A DNA stretch of 64,000 nt from Apostichopus japonicus (taxonomy: Eukaryota > Echinodermata > Holothuroidea > Aspidochirotida > Stichopodidae): positions 12,798,484 to 12,862,483 of the forward strand of contig NC_092564.1 in the NCBI RefSeq assembly GCF_037975245.1, given 5' to 3'. Under the pieces are notes generated by a model, which ran no database searches, was not told the DNA's origin, and saw nothing but the letters and a program-made list of their open reading frames with translations. The number at the start of each line of letters is the position of its first letter. The stretch's first letter is position 1. Below, piece after piece: positions 26,910 through 40,814 of the stretch. Position numbers and translations under genes: made by a program.

Positions 26910-27720
26910 GCCTTTCTGTTTTCCATTGTTTTCCTCGTATATTTTCAAAGTGAACGTGAAGAATGTTAGAAAAGAAAATAATGTTAATATTTCATGTTAT
27001 TTAACAATTAAATACATTATTTGCAAACTGCTGTATCTATTAAGAAACATGAACAATACATGGAATAAATTTATACATAAAGAAATCCAAGTGGCTCGAT
27101 GATGTCATATTTATACTTGCTCAAGTCGTCAATTTGTCATCAATCCTTCCCTCCTTCCAAATGGATTACAAATCCCCTTATCTCTGTGAGCGATTTGTCC
27201 ATCACAAGTGGGTATTTTTTCCGTATAGGCTATTATCATTAACGTTGAAGGTTTTTTGAAAATTTGCTTCTATAAATCTCCTATAAAAAAGGTAACATCA
27301 TATTCCTTGCCAATGCCTATTTACAAAGAGGAGATGCTAGTGGTTTTCAAGTCAATATCTAACATGAGGTAGAATTTCAGAAAAATGAATAATGTATGGA
27401 GTTTCTGAACTTTGATTGAATAAAAATTCAATGATATGATCAAATCAAAAGCGATACATTCAACACTGTATAATTTGGCTTATCAGTGATAGCCATCACG
27501 AATCGCGCGATATTATAAACACTACAATGACGTCATAGAGCTGCCGTATGGGCGTGAGCAGTTAACAAACAACACTGAATTGTAAATAACACTTATTTTA
27601 TAGACATTTATTTTTGAAAATAATTATTACTACTTCACTGTTGCTTTCCATGTCTCTACGGTTCTTTTAATCCTTCAAGAGTTGTCTATATTTCCTTCAT
27701 TTTCTCGGGAGACTGCGGAT

Positions 27721-27760
27721 GGTGGGGCGGAGGGTGTGGGGGGGGGGTGGGGTGGGGGGG
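27721..27760 (+). repeat. Second G-rich tract
   Basis: Runs of three to ten G separated by single T or CA bases on the plus strand. Confidence 0.75.
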
Positions 27761-29864
27761 TGATGTTAATAAATGGCCCAATTGGCGGTCGTTGTTGGTA
27801 AATTATAATGCAAAATAATCCAAATTTAACGCAGCATCCAAAACAAAACATACGGTACATTAGTGTGGAAAATGTCTCCAATAATCCAATTATCTATGCT
27901 CTGTCGCCAAGTTAATAAAAACATCCTTTTGTTAACATTTCACGGCAAGGCCCATTAAAGAAGGCGAAGGTTTTCAGATACAATGAAAACGTATTAGAAG
28001 ACGGTGTGGGTAATACTAAACTATAAAATAAACCAAATGGAATCAATTCAACTTCAATAATGTATTGAGGAGTAGTTGCATGGTATATGCTAGATCATAT
28101 TTCGAAATTGACTGTAAACAAACATAAATTTATTATGGATGGAATGGATATTTACCCTCTCTCATTTTCCCTTACAAAATTGAAGTAAATATCCTAATGG
28201 AATCGCAAATTATGATGGATAGTTTCCATTACGACTGGCATTATGCAACCATGTAACGGTAGCATGTTAACTTCATATAATGTAGGTGTATGTGTATGTG
28301 TGTGTGTGTTTTGGTTTGTTGTTTCTAAATGTACGTGAGTACTGAACGGTGGCATCTCCTCTTACGAAATAACAATGCTAAACAGAGAGGAACATATTAT
28401 GATGGATTCAAAGTGAATCGATCGATTAAATCATCTCGTTTAGGACTCATACCCTAATGGAGGTACGGTTTTCCTGCATTTTCGTCTGCAATTTACCAAG
28501 ATTCTTTTTGAGGAAATTCAGTAAACTAATGCTAGGGATATTGAGTGAACCAATGTATTATATTTCTCAACGTTCTGTAATTTTCAAGCACTTTTTCGAA
28601 AAAAGGGGGAGAACAGACCCACAATAATCTGTCAGGCTCCAAATTATCTGTCAGGCCCCCAAACAATTGTCAGGAAACAGATCTTAATTATTTTATGACA
28701 TGTCATATATCTGCCCCCCCCCCTCACCTAGACAAGCATCCCCCCGTGAAAGCAGAGGTCTGTCTACACCCCTGCATGTGTATACTATGCAACATTGCCT
28801 TCTGTGATAATCGTACTATTCCTTTTCGGCCGTCTATTGTTCTACCAGATATAAAATAATTTGTTTGTCACAGAAAATTTGGCTAACCAATGTTTCAAAA
28901 CTGACTTGAATATAATTTGAAATTCTACTTTTAATAAAATACCTAGAAAAGAACACCTCTGTACTAAATAAATATAAATATATATATATATATATTTGTT
29001 TTAGTTCAAAGACACGCTTTACCCGGTGCTCTGAAAGATGGGCGTTTATTATTAGGCTGTTGCTAGCAATATCATGCATGTAGCTTCCTATTTACCTTAC
29101 ACAGTAAAGGATTTACGTCTAATTTGTCAAATTATGTATTGCATTTTAGAAAGAGAAGCTGTTTTTTGTTTGTTTTTGCTTTTAGTAAAAGTTAGCTGTG
29201 AATTACCAAATGTTAAACGTATAACCGTCTGCTTTCACAATACGTAGAAGACGAAAATACGAAATGAGTTCTTCTTTGAGTTCTAATCATAGATTCAGAT
29301 GTTCTTATGTGAAATTCATAAGAGTTTCATTTCGTTTAATTTGAGACGTAGATTATACCGTTTCTTTCTAGTTATTTCTTACTTTATAAAATTCATAAAG
29401 TAAGAAAGTAAGGAAGATAATCATCGTGCTTACACATCTGTTTATTTGATTTGGAAATGAAATTCTAGTCTACATGTCTAATATTTAACAATCTCGGAAA
29501 TCAATGACACACGTTCATTTACATAAAATGAAATGAGAGACAGAAGGAAACACAGATAGTGCAGTAACGAGATCAGAAAACAGTTGCAGGAACGTAGCGA
29601 CTCTGCGGCTGGGATTGAGAAGTTTATTTCATAATATATATTTTTTTAATTCATCGATTGTCGAAAACCTTTCTGGTTGCATATTGGGTGGTGGTGGTGG
29701 GGGGGGGGGGTTGAAGGTGGCCCTACCGCATGATGCAGGACATATACCTAGCTTTTACCTGTTTTGCTCAAACGGTCCTGACCAAACAAAACTTTCACAA
29801 ATTCCATTTCTATAAATATTTTTTTTAAGTTTGGAGAACTTCATTCTTCCATTTCTAAGTTTCT

Positions 29865-30265
29865 TGACCTTTGACCTCTGACATCTGACCACATCGATCA
29901 CGCAGGGGCGAGTTTAAATGGCACGAAGTTTGAACTTGATCGGTCTTTCGGACTAGGAGGAGTTCGCTACACATTTTCTTACGAACAATTTAGGTCAATT
30001 TGAACTTTGACCTTCATTGACTTCGACCCTTAAAACCCACATAAAGTAATATTTTAAACCTGCCCCATTATTCTCCACATATCTTGTGGCATAATGACGT
30101 TTTCCAACGTAATGGCTACAAAGCTGTTTTGGGAATATTTGACCCTTGACCTATGACGTCACCAGTCACACAGGCATGGTTTTTCATGGTCAGGTACCTA
30201 TACCTACCAAGTTTTAACTTGATCGGACTTACGGTCTATAGGAGGAGTTCGTAACACACTTTTTT
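29865..30265. repeat. Duplicated repeat (period about 280 bp) with DR1 half-sites
   Basis: Two related segments share AAGTTTGAACTTGATCGG-like sequence at 29926 and 30209, followed by GGAGGAGTTCG and ACACA. Each begins with a direct repeat of nuclear-receptor half-sites: TGACCTTTGACCT at 29865-29877 and TGACCCTTGACCT at 30140-30152. TGACGTCA follows at 30154-30161, and more TGACC half-sites lie between. This is probably a dispersed repeat family carrying these motifs. Confidence 0.7.
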
Positions 30266-32215
30266 GCTCTTTTTTACTCACACACCCCACACTTCCGCAC
30301 ATTTCTGAGGTTTGGGTGAAGTACAATATCTCATCTCCCTTTACATTACATGTAGGGAGATAAGTTAAACAATGAGGAAGTTTGACCCAGATTTGTAAAT
30401 AAAAGAAAATTATTCACTTTTCTATAAAAATAAACATCCTCACTTTAAGGTACCAGACGGTGATGGGTAAGGTAACTGTTCCACTGGAGGGGCCTCACAG
30501 TCGGCTCCCCCCCCCCACTCCGTTAGGTTACAGTGTTAAAAAGGCCCTGGCATGATAGTAACGGGCCGATTAGGTAAACATAATCATTACGTCAATACGT
30601 AATAGTCAGTGCTTGCCACATTTTAACACCACTTCGTAGTTTAGAGAATTTGTTTCATTATAAGTTGAAAATTCGTATGTGATGTTGTCTGGACTACCAA
30701 CGTTAGCACCTAGACAGATAAACAAATATTTAATAATAGGTATATTAATAATGTTATCGCCAAAATCGCACGAAAACCATATGCAATTTATATATATTTG
30801 TTCATTAATATATGAGATTGTAATTTCATCATTTGACACCACGTGGTTGTTTGCATTCTAAAATGAAACGGATAAAGGTAAGCTAAAAAAAACAGGTCGG
30901 GTAAGTATTGTGTCTCCTTTTAACTTCTGTTGAAAATGTTAATGCACTTTAACTATATTGAAGTTTAAACAGATATATAACTATCAGTTAGGAAACGATT
31001 TATTGAAGAAAAATAAAGAATATATAAGAAAAACTCCCTACATCATTTCCTGTATTGATTAATGTCATATTATGGCTTAAAATGATTGGACAGGGTGACT
31101 AAAACCGTATTAATAGAAAACTCAAACAAAATCAATGCTTAATCAGTGTAACGTATACGTGTTAAGTTTGTCAAGTTTTTGATATACTTTCAAGAAAATT
31201 AAAGTCTCAACATCTTCTAAAAAAAGAAGAAGAAGAAGAATTAACTCACCAAGTAAAGTTTTCGTCCGTGGTGTTTATGAGGGCAAGGGTGGTTAAGTAA
31301 CACAGGAGTACACATATAAGTCAAAAGCTAAATGGTATGTTTGAAATCAATCTGATAGATTTAATACCTTAAATTAGAATTAAAAAAATGGTTTATGGAA
31401 TAAAACTTACTCTTGAGTTGAACATTAAATTAGAAGTTTCATGTTTTAGGGTTTTCATATATCAGAATATGGTAAATTTAAATATTGTTTATTTTTGTAT
31501 GAAATGCATATAAAGGTGTACACTACCCTCGATTTAATCAAACACATAGCGTGACGTCACACCGTTTATGAAATCAAATTAATCAATCTAATAAGGTGCT
31601 ATTAATTAAACAGTAAAGCAGCTTGGGTTGATAGTAGGAGATTTAAAAAAAAATCTTTTTCGATATATTAGAAATGTAGTTGATCTTGTGTGATTGGTCA
31701 AAAATATTGAAATATGGTGGAGCAAAGTTAAACATTTGAAACTATCCGATTGGCTATTTTACAAATGATTTAAACTATTATGGGAAATTGTCTTTTCTGA
31801 TGAAATATTTAGGACTGCTCGCTGGTCAACCTTTATCATGACTTGTTATAGGTCTGCGGTATAAACGACAAGAACTGCTTTAAGTTTAAAAGATGTAGAA
31901 CTCATTTACTGTAAGTTAACAATGGTGTCATGCCATAACATCAGATCACGTGATCACGTGATACAGGGTGAAAAATTCTAAAGGGCTGATGTACAATGAT
32001 TTTAAATTAATTTTGAATTATACACTCAATACAAAAATTTGCTGCTAACGTTTATTATCCTCGTGGTATGCTGGGTTTCATTTCTGATAATGAAGGCAGA
32101 AAGAGCAAAATTTGAAGTAGGAAAATAAAACTAGGAAAATTAGCCATTCATCCATCCAACAATCAATCGATCAAGCAGTCAAGCAGTCCAAAAGTATCTT
32201 TGTCGGTCTTTTTGT

Positions 32216-32580
32216 CAGTCAGTCTGTCTGTCTGTCAGTCAGTCAGTTAGTCAGTCAGTCAGTCAGTCAGTCAGTCATTCAGTCAGTCATTCAGTCAGTC
32301 AGTCAGTCAGCCAGTCAGTCTGTCAGTCAGTCAGTCTGTCAGTCTGTCTGTCAATCTGTCTGTCTGTCTGTCAGTCAGTCAGTCTGTCAATCTGTCTGTC
32401 TGTCAGTCTGTCTGTTTGTCTGTCAGTCAGTCTGTCTGTCTGTCTGTCAGTCAATCTGTCAGTCTGTCTGTCTGTTTGTCTATCAGTCAGTCAGTCTGTA
32501 TGTCTGTTTGTCTGTCAGTCAGTCAGTCTGTCAGTCAGTCTGTCAGTCGGTCTGTCAGTCAATATGTCTGTTTGTCTGTC
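32216..32580. repeat. CAGT/CTGT tetranucleotide tract
   Basis: Long alternating blocks of CAGT and CTGT units occur, with CAAT units in the flanks up to about 32727. Open frames of Ser/Val/Gln/Cys repeats across it are not genes. The CAAT part begins only about 55 bases past the donor of exon B. Confidence 0.97.
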
Positions 32581-32782
32581 AATCAACCAATTCAGCCATA
32601 AATCAGTCTGCCTTTCAGTCAAACAATCATTCTGTGTTTTCAGTTAATCAAACGCGCAATCGATCAAACCATACAGTCAGTCAATCAATAAATCAGCTAA
32701 ATGGTTAATCAATCAATCAATCAATCAAAACATACAACATGTAGGCATATTAAACTACGAGAGATGACAAATATTTTCTTAC

Positions 32783-32988
32783 CAATCGCAAGGCACCAAT
32801 TGTTGTTTTCAGTATAAGAACGTACTTCGTAACACTTTGTTCCAAATAGCACTGAATTAACGAAGAAGTAGATGAGCAGAAAAAGTAGCTTTCTTGAGTT
32901 GTTGTGTATGTACCTCCAGGTAAGATACCGGGGAAGCAGGCTCTTCTGGCCCTGTCTCTTTATAGGGGGCTTCAACCAGCTCGCGGCG
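32783..32988 (-). CDS. NOX5: NOX5-like exon B: linker and first transmembrane helix
   Basis: This exon joins the EF-hand domain to the membrane part. The first base completes a Ser codon split with the EF-hand exon. There follow 68 codons and one base (G). The start reads SAASWLKPP and resembles the NOX5 segment just after the EF-hands. A basic linker (KRQGQK) leads to PRYLTWRYIHNNSRKL, which matches the conserved cytosolic entry to helix 1. Helix 1 is the hydrophobic stretch LLFLLIYFFVNSVLFG, about codons 104-119 of the joined protein, followed by an extracellular loop. The acceptor is TCAAAG|C after a pyrimidine-rich tract and the donor is G|GTAAGAA. A CTGA/CTGT-type tetranucleotide tract starts about 55 bases into the downstream intron. 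Confidence 0.95.
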
Positions 32989-33885
32989 CTTTGATGTTAA
33001 GGAAAATGAAAAGAAAAACAAAAGGTTTTGAAATGCAAGAGATTTTCAATAAACATCATATTGACTTACATATTAGCAAAAACATTTTGTCTTCAATACT
33101 ACAATGTCCTATTTACCAAATCAATAGGCAGTTGACTTCAGCTATCATTAATGATAACAATAGCCAATCGAATGGTACACATATTGACTTTATGAAACAA
33201 CTGCACACGGATATGTTGGTAGCAAGGAGGAAAGATAACGAGTGGAATTTTCTTGCATAACTATTTTACTTCAAAACCACTAAGTAGCAGTAAACCGTTT
33301 CAAAGAGTAATACTGTTAAAAAATTCTTTTCAAAATCATCTCGCGGTGTACCATACTTGTCGTCTTAACACATTAAACCTACTTCGGAATAATAAAGCCT
33401 AACAAACGCAGAAACTTAAGGGTGATTTAGTAACAAGTTAGAAAATGTAAGACAATGTTGAAAGAGTGAAACTCGCTAAAATACCGTCTAAGTTCCTACC
33501 ACTAACCCCTTCCGCTCCGGCCCTCCGCCCGCCCCCCCCCCCCCCGCCAGATCGCCTTCCCAACTCCTGTCTGTTTCCTATAGGAGACAAATACGTTTCC
33601 AATGGCACATTTGCAAAACGTTCGTTTTCAACTTAGTTGAATAAATACCAATTTATTCATTATATACATTAGCATGCCGATACTATACCTCCAACAGACG
33701 GGTGCATGAATGTGGTGTAGAGTAGAGGGAAGGGCAAGGGGCTGACAGGGTCAGAGGTATCGGTCGTACATTATCATCTCTACAAAGTCTACCTTTCTTT
33801 CAAAAAGAATAACGGCACTTTTCCAAAACCTCTTAGAAACAGAAAAACGTAAGCGCGAATTGTTATAACGAGCTAACACTGTATG

Positions 33886-34327
33886 CACTGGCGGATCCAA
33901 GGGGGGGGGGGGCCAAGGGGGGCCATGGCCCCCCAAAGGTGAGCCAAAAAGTGTTTTCGAACATCCGCTAAATCATATGATCGGAAATTAAAAAAAATCG
34001 AGAGGCATGAGGATTTACAGTTTAACACCATTTTGCAGTTACAGGCTGGTTGTAAGAAATTTATAACCTATGAGAAATAAAATTTCTTGAGAAAGATGAT
34101 GCCAACTTTGTTTTATAAATATTTTAGAAAATTACACCTGGGAAACATTTTTTTTAGAAGTAAATTAACATCACCATTGTACATCGCACCAAATTGCATC
34201 TGAGGGCATTCAGCAATAGAAAATTTTCCAAAGGGGAGGGGGGCACCCCCTCCCCTTAGACCCCTCCTCCACATCACTCTAATGCCACTTTGACCCCTCC
34301 CAAACAAAGGCCCTGGATCCGCCAGTG
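33886..34327. mobile_element. hAT-type MITE, 442 bp, with 8-bp target duplication
   Basis: The element begins CACTGGCGGATCCA and ends TGGATCCGCCAGTG, 14-base perfect terminal inverted repeats. The flanking sequence ACTGTATG is present on both sides (33878-33885 and 34328-34335), an exact 8-base target-site duplication typical of the hAT superfamily. The inside has no transposase and is G/C-rich near both ends, so the element is non-autonomous. The intact duplication suggests a fairly recent insertion. Confidence 0.92.
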
Positions 34328-35347
34328 ACTGTATGGCGTATTGCAGATGTGTTCTTTTCATTTTTAAATTGGCTACTGAAAGCATGTCTTTTGAAACACC
34401 CTGCTTAAAATGACGACGCCTTAGTCCCAATTCGTTACTGCCACATTCACCCCCGTATACATTAATAGTCTCCCAGACCTCGTAGAGCTATAAATAAAGG
34501 CTATCATTGGAGCTATATAGTTTAGTATCTCCCCTATTTGCCGCGACATTTCATTTCACAGTGATGTAAGTTATTAATGGTTCTCTCGTGACAATGTCAT
34601 AGAGAGTAGAGAAATGGTCATTCACGTATACTGGCAAAAAAGAAGTAGGTTAATCCGTATTCCATTGGGTAAAAAATGTCATGTTCCGAACTCGCAAACA
34701 ATCAAAGGGCAATTAAATCATATAAAACGACATGAACATTCACGCGAGGCAATTAAATGACGTCGCTCAATTTAAGTATTTTTTCTTTCTTTCTTCATCA
34801 AATGGAGGAAACTTCCTTCAAAGCAATAACGGTAGTATGAAAACTATATAGTATATATTGCAATTGCCTTAATGGAGTTGTCAGACAAATAAATCAAGGG
34901 CTTTTGCAACAATTTGAATTGGCAGTGAACTCTCTCTCTATCTCTCGAAAAAAAAATCTCACTTTAATTTTCTATTGAGGTTTGTTTATTACATCAACGG
35001 ATATAGTTCTGTATAGCATGTATACACAACATTGAAAAATTACATAAAAATTACATTTTTAAATGGCATTGCATGCTAGTTCCACAACGAAGTGAAAAAT
35101 ATGACTAAATCAATTTTATTTAACAAGAAAAGGGGACAAAAGAAAGGAAGTAAATTTTCATATATACCAGCGATGGGTTTTCATTAAATACACAGTAATA
35201 ATTAATCTACCCTGCATATGCTTCTCCTGTTTATTACTTAGCATTTTATCACTGATCAGTGACTGTGATGACATCATGCTATATTCGGCGTATTGGTATA
35301 TGAGTCATAAAATGACTGTTTCGTTTGTCATTAATCATATGGTATAT

Positions 35348-35351
<4 letters not shown>

Positions 35352-35405
<54 letters not shown>
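35352..35405. repeat. TA microsatellite
   Basis: A pure TA tract of about 54 bases. Confidence 0.97.
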
Positions 35406-35409
<4 letters not shown>

Positions 35410-35712
35410 TTATATAATTTAGAATAGCGCCTCTTGTAAATAAGAGAGGCCCACCCCCCAACACGTACAAACGCACACAGTCACGTGGTTTTATGAAATT
35501 TATATATATTTTTTATTTCAAGTTTGAATTATAACATCAAACTATGTTACTTCTCGAGAAAGTATGTTTATTTTTTTCTACCCACACATTAAAGATAAAA
35601 AATATATAGTTATTCTTGAAGAGGATTCTCCAACCATTTTCATAATTAGGTGGGAGTTAATTGTCCGTTTGACGTATTTAAATAACCAGACGCCCATATA
35701 ACTACGTAGGAA

Positions 35713-35722
35713 ATATATTATA

Positions 35723-35817
<95 letters not shown>

Positions 35818-35841
35818 GGTATATATATATATATATATATA

Positions 35842-35877
<36 letters not shown>

Positions 35878-35887
35878 TATATACGGT
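35713..35887. repeat. TA microsatellite with ACGG/CTGT interruptions
   Basis: A TA tract broken by TATACGGTATA and ATATACTGTATA segments that are themselves near-palindromic. Confidence 0.97.
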
Positions 35888-37469
35888 AACATAAACCATA
35901 GACATGTGTCCTCCTCCTCCACACTATTATCATATATAGACTTCGTCGCCATTTTAGAGACATAAAATGGTACGTCATTTGACCTTTCATCTGTTGCATT
36001 TCTTTGGCTTTACATACCATTCCCCCAACCTAGTCTATTAATCTCACAAGTTTTGTCTGTGCAAATATTTTTACCCACGATCGTCAAAAAACCCATCAAT
36101 GTAATTAACTATAAATCATCATTGGTCTCTCATTTCTTCAAACTTTCACTGTTCTACCAGGTATAACTTTTCAACAGATTTATGGTATCTGATAACGTCA
36201 TTCGTGACGTTGAATTTCTTTGATTCCGTCTCCTTCTTTTCTCTCCTTTCTTTCAGTTTATATCTCTGCCACTTTCTCACTGTCCTTTTCTTTTCAGTTA
36301 TGAAAGCGTACACTACCTCATCGCTCAGTTTTTTTTCCCGTTCTTGTCTCCCGTCTGCATATACTTCAAGAACTATATGTATGCTAAGGGGAATGTTTGT
36401 CGCAAATGGATTGCGACCAACCAAAAACTCACGCGTTAATGTTTTACGATTTGATTTTTTTTCTTCTCTCGAAAATGTGATATTCGATCAGGGAAAATCT
36501 ATAAAATATGAAGAGTTTAAAAGATTTGTTTGGCGACTTAAGTTCCCCACTTTTTTGTTCATCCGGAAGATAACAGCCCAGGGATTAACTCGTAGCTATA
36601 GATTAAGGAAAGATTAACTATATTAAACTATATAGCACGGTTACTGGCTACATTGACCCGCGAAACTTGTGAACCTTCTTGTGACCGCTTAAAGTCAACT
36701 TGGCGTAACCGATACAAACGAACCAATCTGAGGGTACATATAGTTTTTTTGTTTAATTAAGCAAAGCCCACGAGCCAATGAAATGCTATACACCTCGTGT
36801 CGCCATAAGACTTGATTTCTCTTATGGGATACGACTCATCAGTAAGGCTTAAATAATTGAATCCGTCACAGACGAGACAGTGTAAAGGACACATACATTG
36901 AACATGAAATGATGCTGCAGGCATTTGATTCGTTAAAGCTAGCTTGTATAATCTTGACACCTTACCTGTTGAATAAATCAGCTAATTTCAACTAAATCGT
37001 CCTGGTTTGGATAAAAAAGAAGAAGATGCAACATAAGCAAGTCCTCGGGTTTTGCCAAAAGACAAACGATTTAATGAAAATATCTTCAAGTTAGTGTCAT
37101 CGTTAAGTCACGTTATGGGCTGAATAGCAGTGCATTCTGAAGTTCAATTCGTTCAGAAAGCTTAAAAAAATGCATAGAATTGTGGATTAATAAACGTCGC
37201 GTAAGCCCTAGGGTGAAATTTATACCCCCTCTAAGCTGAAATGGCATCGCTGTTGGTAGGGTTTATGCGCACTTGAAGCATAATAGTAATAGTGCATTCC
37301 GATGTAATAAACCACTCTGAAGGCTTTCAGCTTCTAAAGTGATGTACAATAATGTTAAAAGCTCAGATCTATTTGTACCGAACCAAATCTTCAGATTAAA
37401 AAGAGGTTTTTAGCTTATAACATCTGGCATCAAAGCCTAGTTTCAAATGCTATAGGAAAGAAGTATTTA

Positions 37470-37501
37470 CACACACACACGCACGCACATACACACACAC
37501 A
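37470..37501. repeat. CA microsatellite
   Basis: A short CA tract with CGCA and TACA variants. Confidence 0.9.
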
Positions 37502-39271
37502 AACGTAACTTTGAGCCATCATGTCTGATGTCGGTGTAACCCATAAGTTATACGATTTAGTAGAAAGCCAAAGTATTATTAATGTTTTTCAAATTTGTAT
37601 GATTCGTATTATTTCATAGTTATTTTATTCGTCCTCATGGATTTGACCTCACTTGTACTCTCGGGTTATTGTGTACAAGCGTATACGTATTAGTACAATA
37701 CAGTAACGTACTCACATTCAGCCTTGTAATCGTTCTAGTCATTCTGATAGGATTTGTACTTGTACCTGTATTCATATTGTTATATACCCTTACTACAAGT
37801 AAAAACTGCCTAAACTGAAAAATTTAAACTTTGTATCAAGAGGGGCGGGGAAGTGGGTTAGTGAAATCAATATATCAAATAACACAGCCATCAAAATGAA
37901 ATCCTTTGATAGGCCGTCCCCCCCCCCAATCTTTTGTCTGTTTATATTCCATTTCCATCGTTAAAAAATGGTGTTTATTGAAGTAAATAAAAAAAAACCA
38001 CTAATACAATGGCTTCCGGATATACTAAATAATAATAAAACAAATACAATCTTAGAGGTACTGGTAAGCCGGATCTGTATTGATTAATCACACAAACCAC
38101 ATGACGTGTGCATACAATGTTTGCTTGACATGGTACCTATTTACAAGACCAATCGACAGGAGTTTGTTTAGTCTGCTGCTCCCCTCTGTGTGACGTAGAA
38201 ACAGCAGCTATGGTTTTATGTCAACATCAAGGAGAACACAGATAAAACTGCATAGGATATACTGTATCATGCAAAACCTTATCTAAGCTTTTATTATATA
38301 CAAATTTGTATTTAAATATTCACTAAAATTATAATAAAAAAAAAGAGAGATTAGTTTCAGGCTAAGTCCCACACCATTTAACTATTAACATTGTTAATTT
38401 ATGCTAGGTCTATTAAGATATGAATTTTTGTTTTGACTATATTTCTTCACCTTTTACAAATTAGAACCGTATCAGGGAAAGGGAAACTCTCTCGCTTTTG
38501 CGTTAAGTGAAATTTCAGGCCCAAAAAGAAACTTCGAATTGAGGGACACAATTGTCTGAATACTGCTTTAAGATCACAATGAACCCACACTTAACATTCA
38601 CTTCTGATATGAAAGTCTTTATAGTATGAGGTAACGTGTTAAGGAATGTTAGATTGTGCGAACAGCTGACTTTCCTCATCCGAGTGTTTACTATCGTGGA
38701 CAAGTTTAATTCAACGTCAACAGAGCGCGACTAGAACAGTGATTGACGGTCCTCACTTGACACGTATAATTAAGTTTAATAATGCTTAACACCATGGGGT
38801 GGACATTGATATTATAACAACATTAACAGAGTGTAAAACAAATGTCCTCGCTGAGCCTCTCGATGGGGACTTAAACCATACTGTGGTTGTGAGTGCATGG
38901 ATAAGGTCTTTATAGGTTAAAATATTAATCAATTTGAAATTGGTGTGTTTATGAAAGAGGGGCGAAAAACAAACGTTTGCAATATTAAGGCTTGCTATTA
39001 TACGCTGATTAATTCATCTGAAGCAATCGTCAAATCATTACTCTTTCCTGCATGTAATTCTTTTTCTTTTGTTTTAAGATAATTTTGTTAACCCTGCATG
39101 TCATTGCAAATCTATGTGAGGAATGCAGGTGGGTTAAACATTCCACATGTTCCAGGTTGCGAGAATGTCATATTTTAATATTAACGTGATATTAAAACTA
39201 GCGGGGGAAGCTGGTTATACCATATCTATAGAGTTTACTAACAGATCCTAGTTTATGCAAGCAATCAGTCA

Positions 39272-39368
39272 ACGGACGAACACACCAACCAATCTTCGTA
39301 CACACCAACTAAAAACCAGAATGCACGGACGAACACACCAACCAATCTTCGTACACACCAACTAAAAA
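39272..39368. repeat. Perfect 44-bp direct duplication, period 53
   Basis: The segment starting ACGGACGAACACACCAACCA occurs at 39272-39315 and again without change at 39325-39368. Confidence 0.95.
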
Positions 39369-40814
39369 TGACAAACGAGCAATCGCCAAAACCCTGAAAT
39401 GGACATATAATTTAAAATGTCGATTTTATTTGTAAAAATTACAGTCACGTTTCTGAGTAATATTGCTGAGCTATCTCTATTTCGTTCTGAATCCATCATT
39501 GACACGATTTAACAGTTTCCAAAAAGAAGATTAACTTTGAAGACAAACAAGCTAAAAAGTGATAAAATTTTCATTTATTCATTAGCCCCCTGATCCCTCA
39601 TATTTACACAGTGTTTTAACTGCGAACCTATACAAAAGGACTGAAGTTTGCGCAGTGATGACCTTGTAGTGGTTAATACACGCAAATCATTTCGCTTTGC
39701 AGTTTGAAGGACGCTTCATTTCCTGTTCATCTTCTTTCTCATCGTTACTATATATTATTTTCTTGCCATGTGTCATAAATATCAAATCAATGCAAATTTT
39801 TATCACGACCAAAAAAAAAAAAATCACGATAATTCAGATACATTTTACTATTTTTTTCAACGTCACGTTTCATCCCTGAAAGCAATCCGAGTTCCATTTC
39901 CTTCAACGAGTTAACCGATGAAGTTGTGATTATCTAGGCCATATAAATTTTCCTTCACTAGTAGCGATTATTGGCTATTGATATGAAGTACCAAAAGTAA
40001 CAAAGAACTTGTAAGTATATACCCTTAAGGAGATTATGAGTCTATATGGAAACGTATTGATCCAGTGTAACATTAGATATATTCTTCCGTGTGAGCAGCA
40101 TAATATGTGATGTGTTTATAATTCCTCGGTGCAACCTTATACAACATAAACCACAACCTTATAGCTCTTTAGGACTTAAATAAAAATGAAAGTTGATGGA
40201 AAAGATACATGTTACAGAAAATGGAGTTTTTGATTTAATCGGTCGAAGAGGAAATTTCAGAATAAGTAGGAAAAGAGGATTCACATATATATACTGAGTT
40301 AACGATTTATCAATGATATCTATAAATGTATTTTTGTCTTTCTTTTCACACAGCTATGTGCATCATACTCAAATTTACAGCCAGCTGTACGGATTCTACG
40401 TATACAATGATACATGGGTATGATTGACCTTAGTCGGAAGCTACGTCTGATGACTACAACGTCATGAATCAATCGTTGTTTGTAAACAATTTATCATAAA
40501 TTTGTAGAGAGTAGGATCAGTGTGTTTTGCAATTATACCTTTTGTACAGGTAACTGGTATATATATAGTGACTTAACTTGTGTCGTCATCCGAATTGATG
40601 TTCAAGGTTGCTAGTTATGTGTATAATTATTGTTGTTAGTTTAGAGTAGACTAAATTCGACGTTAATCAAGTGACAACTTTGGAATGTGAATTGAGAAAA
40701 TTCCTTTGGAGCATTGAGTGGATGTTTGTGTATAAACGACATGATTCCTTGTCTGTAGAAATCGTGTCGTGTCGAGTCGTGGAATACACACCTACTTTAA
40801 TTTATATGATATAT

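Larger units (their letters stand above)
22354..32782. other. Intron between exons B and C (10.4 kb)
   Basis: This is a GT-AG intron, phase 1. It holds a foldback inverted repeat, a 390-bp TA tract, G-rich tracts, a DR1-bearing duplicated repeat and a CAGT/CTGT tract. No coding exon of another gene was recognised. Confidence 0.9.

Noticed and set aside
28600-28780. Segment with repeated ATCTGTCAGGC and an end reading CAGGGGTGTAGACAGA in reverse
   Set aside because: It could be a transposon end, but no opposite terminus or target duplication could be shown.
36204-36617. Open frame of 137 codons on the plus strand, with a lysine-rich frame opposite at 36146-36424
   Set aside because: No recognised domain, low complexity at its start, no splice or promoter context; probably chance in pyrimidine-rich sequence.
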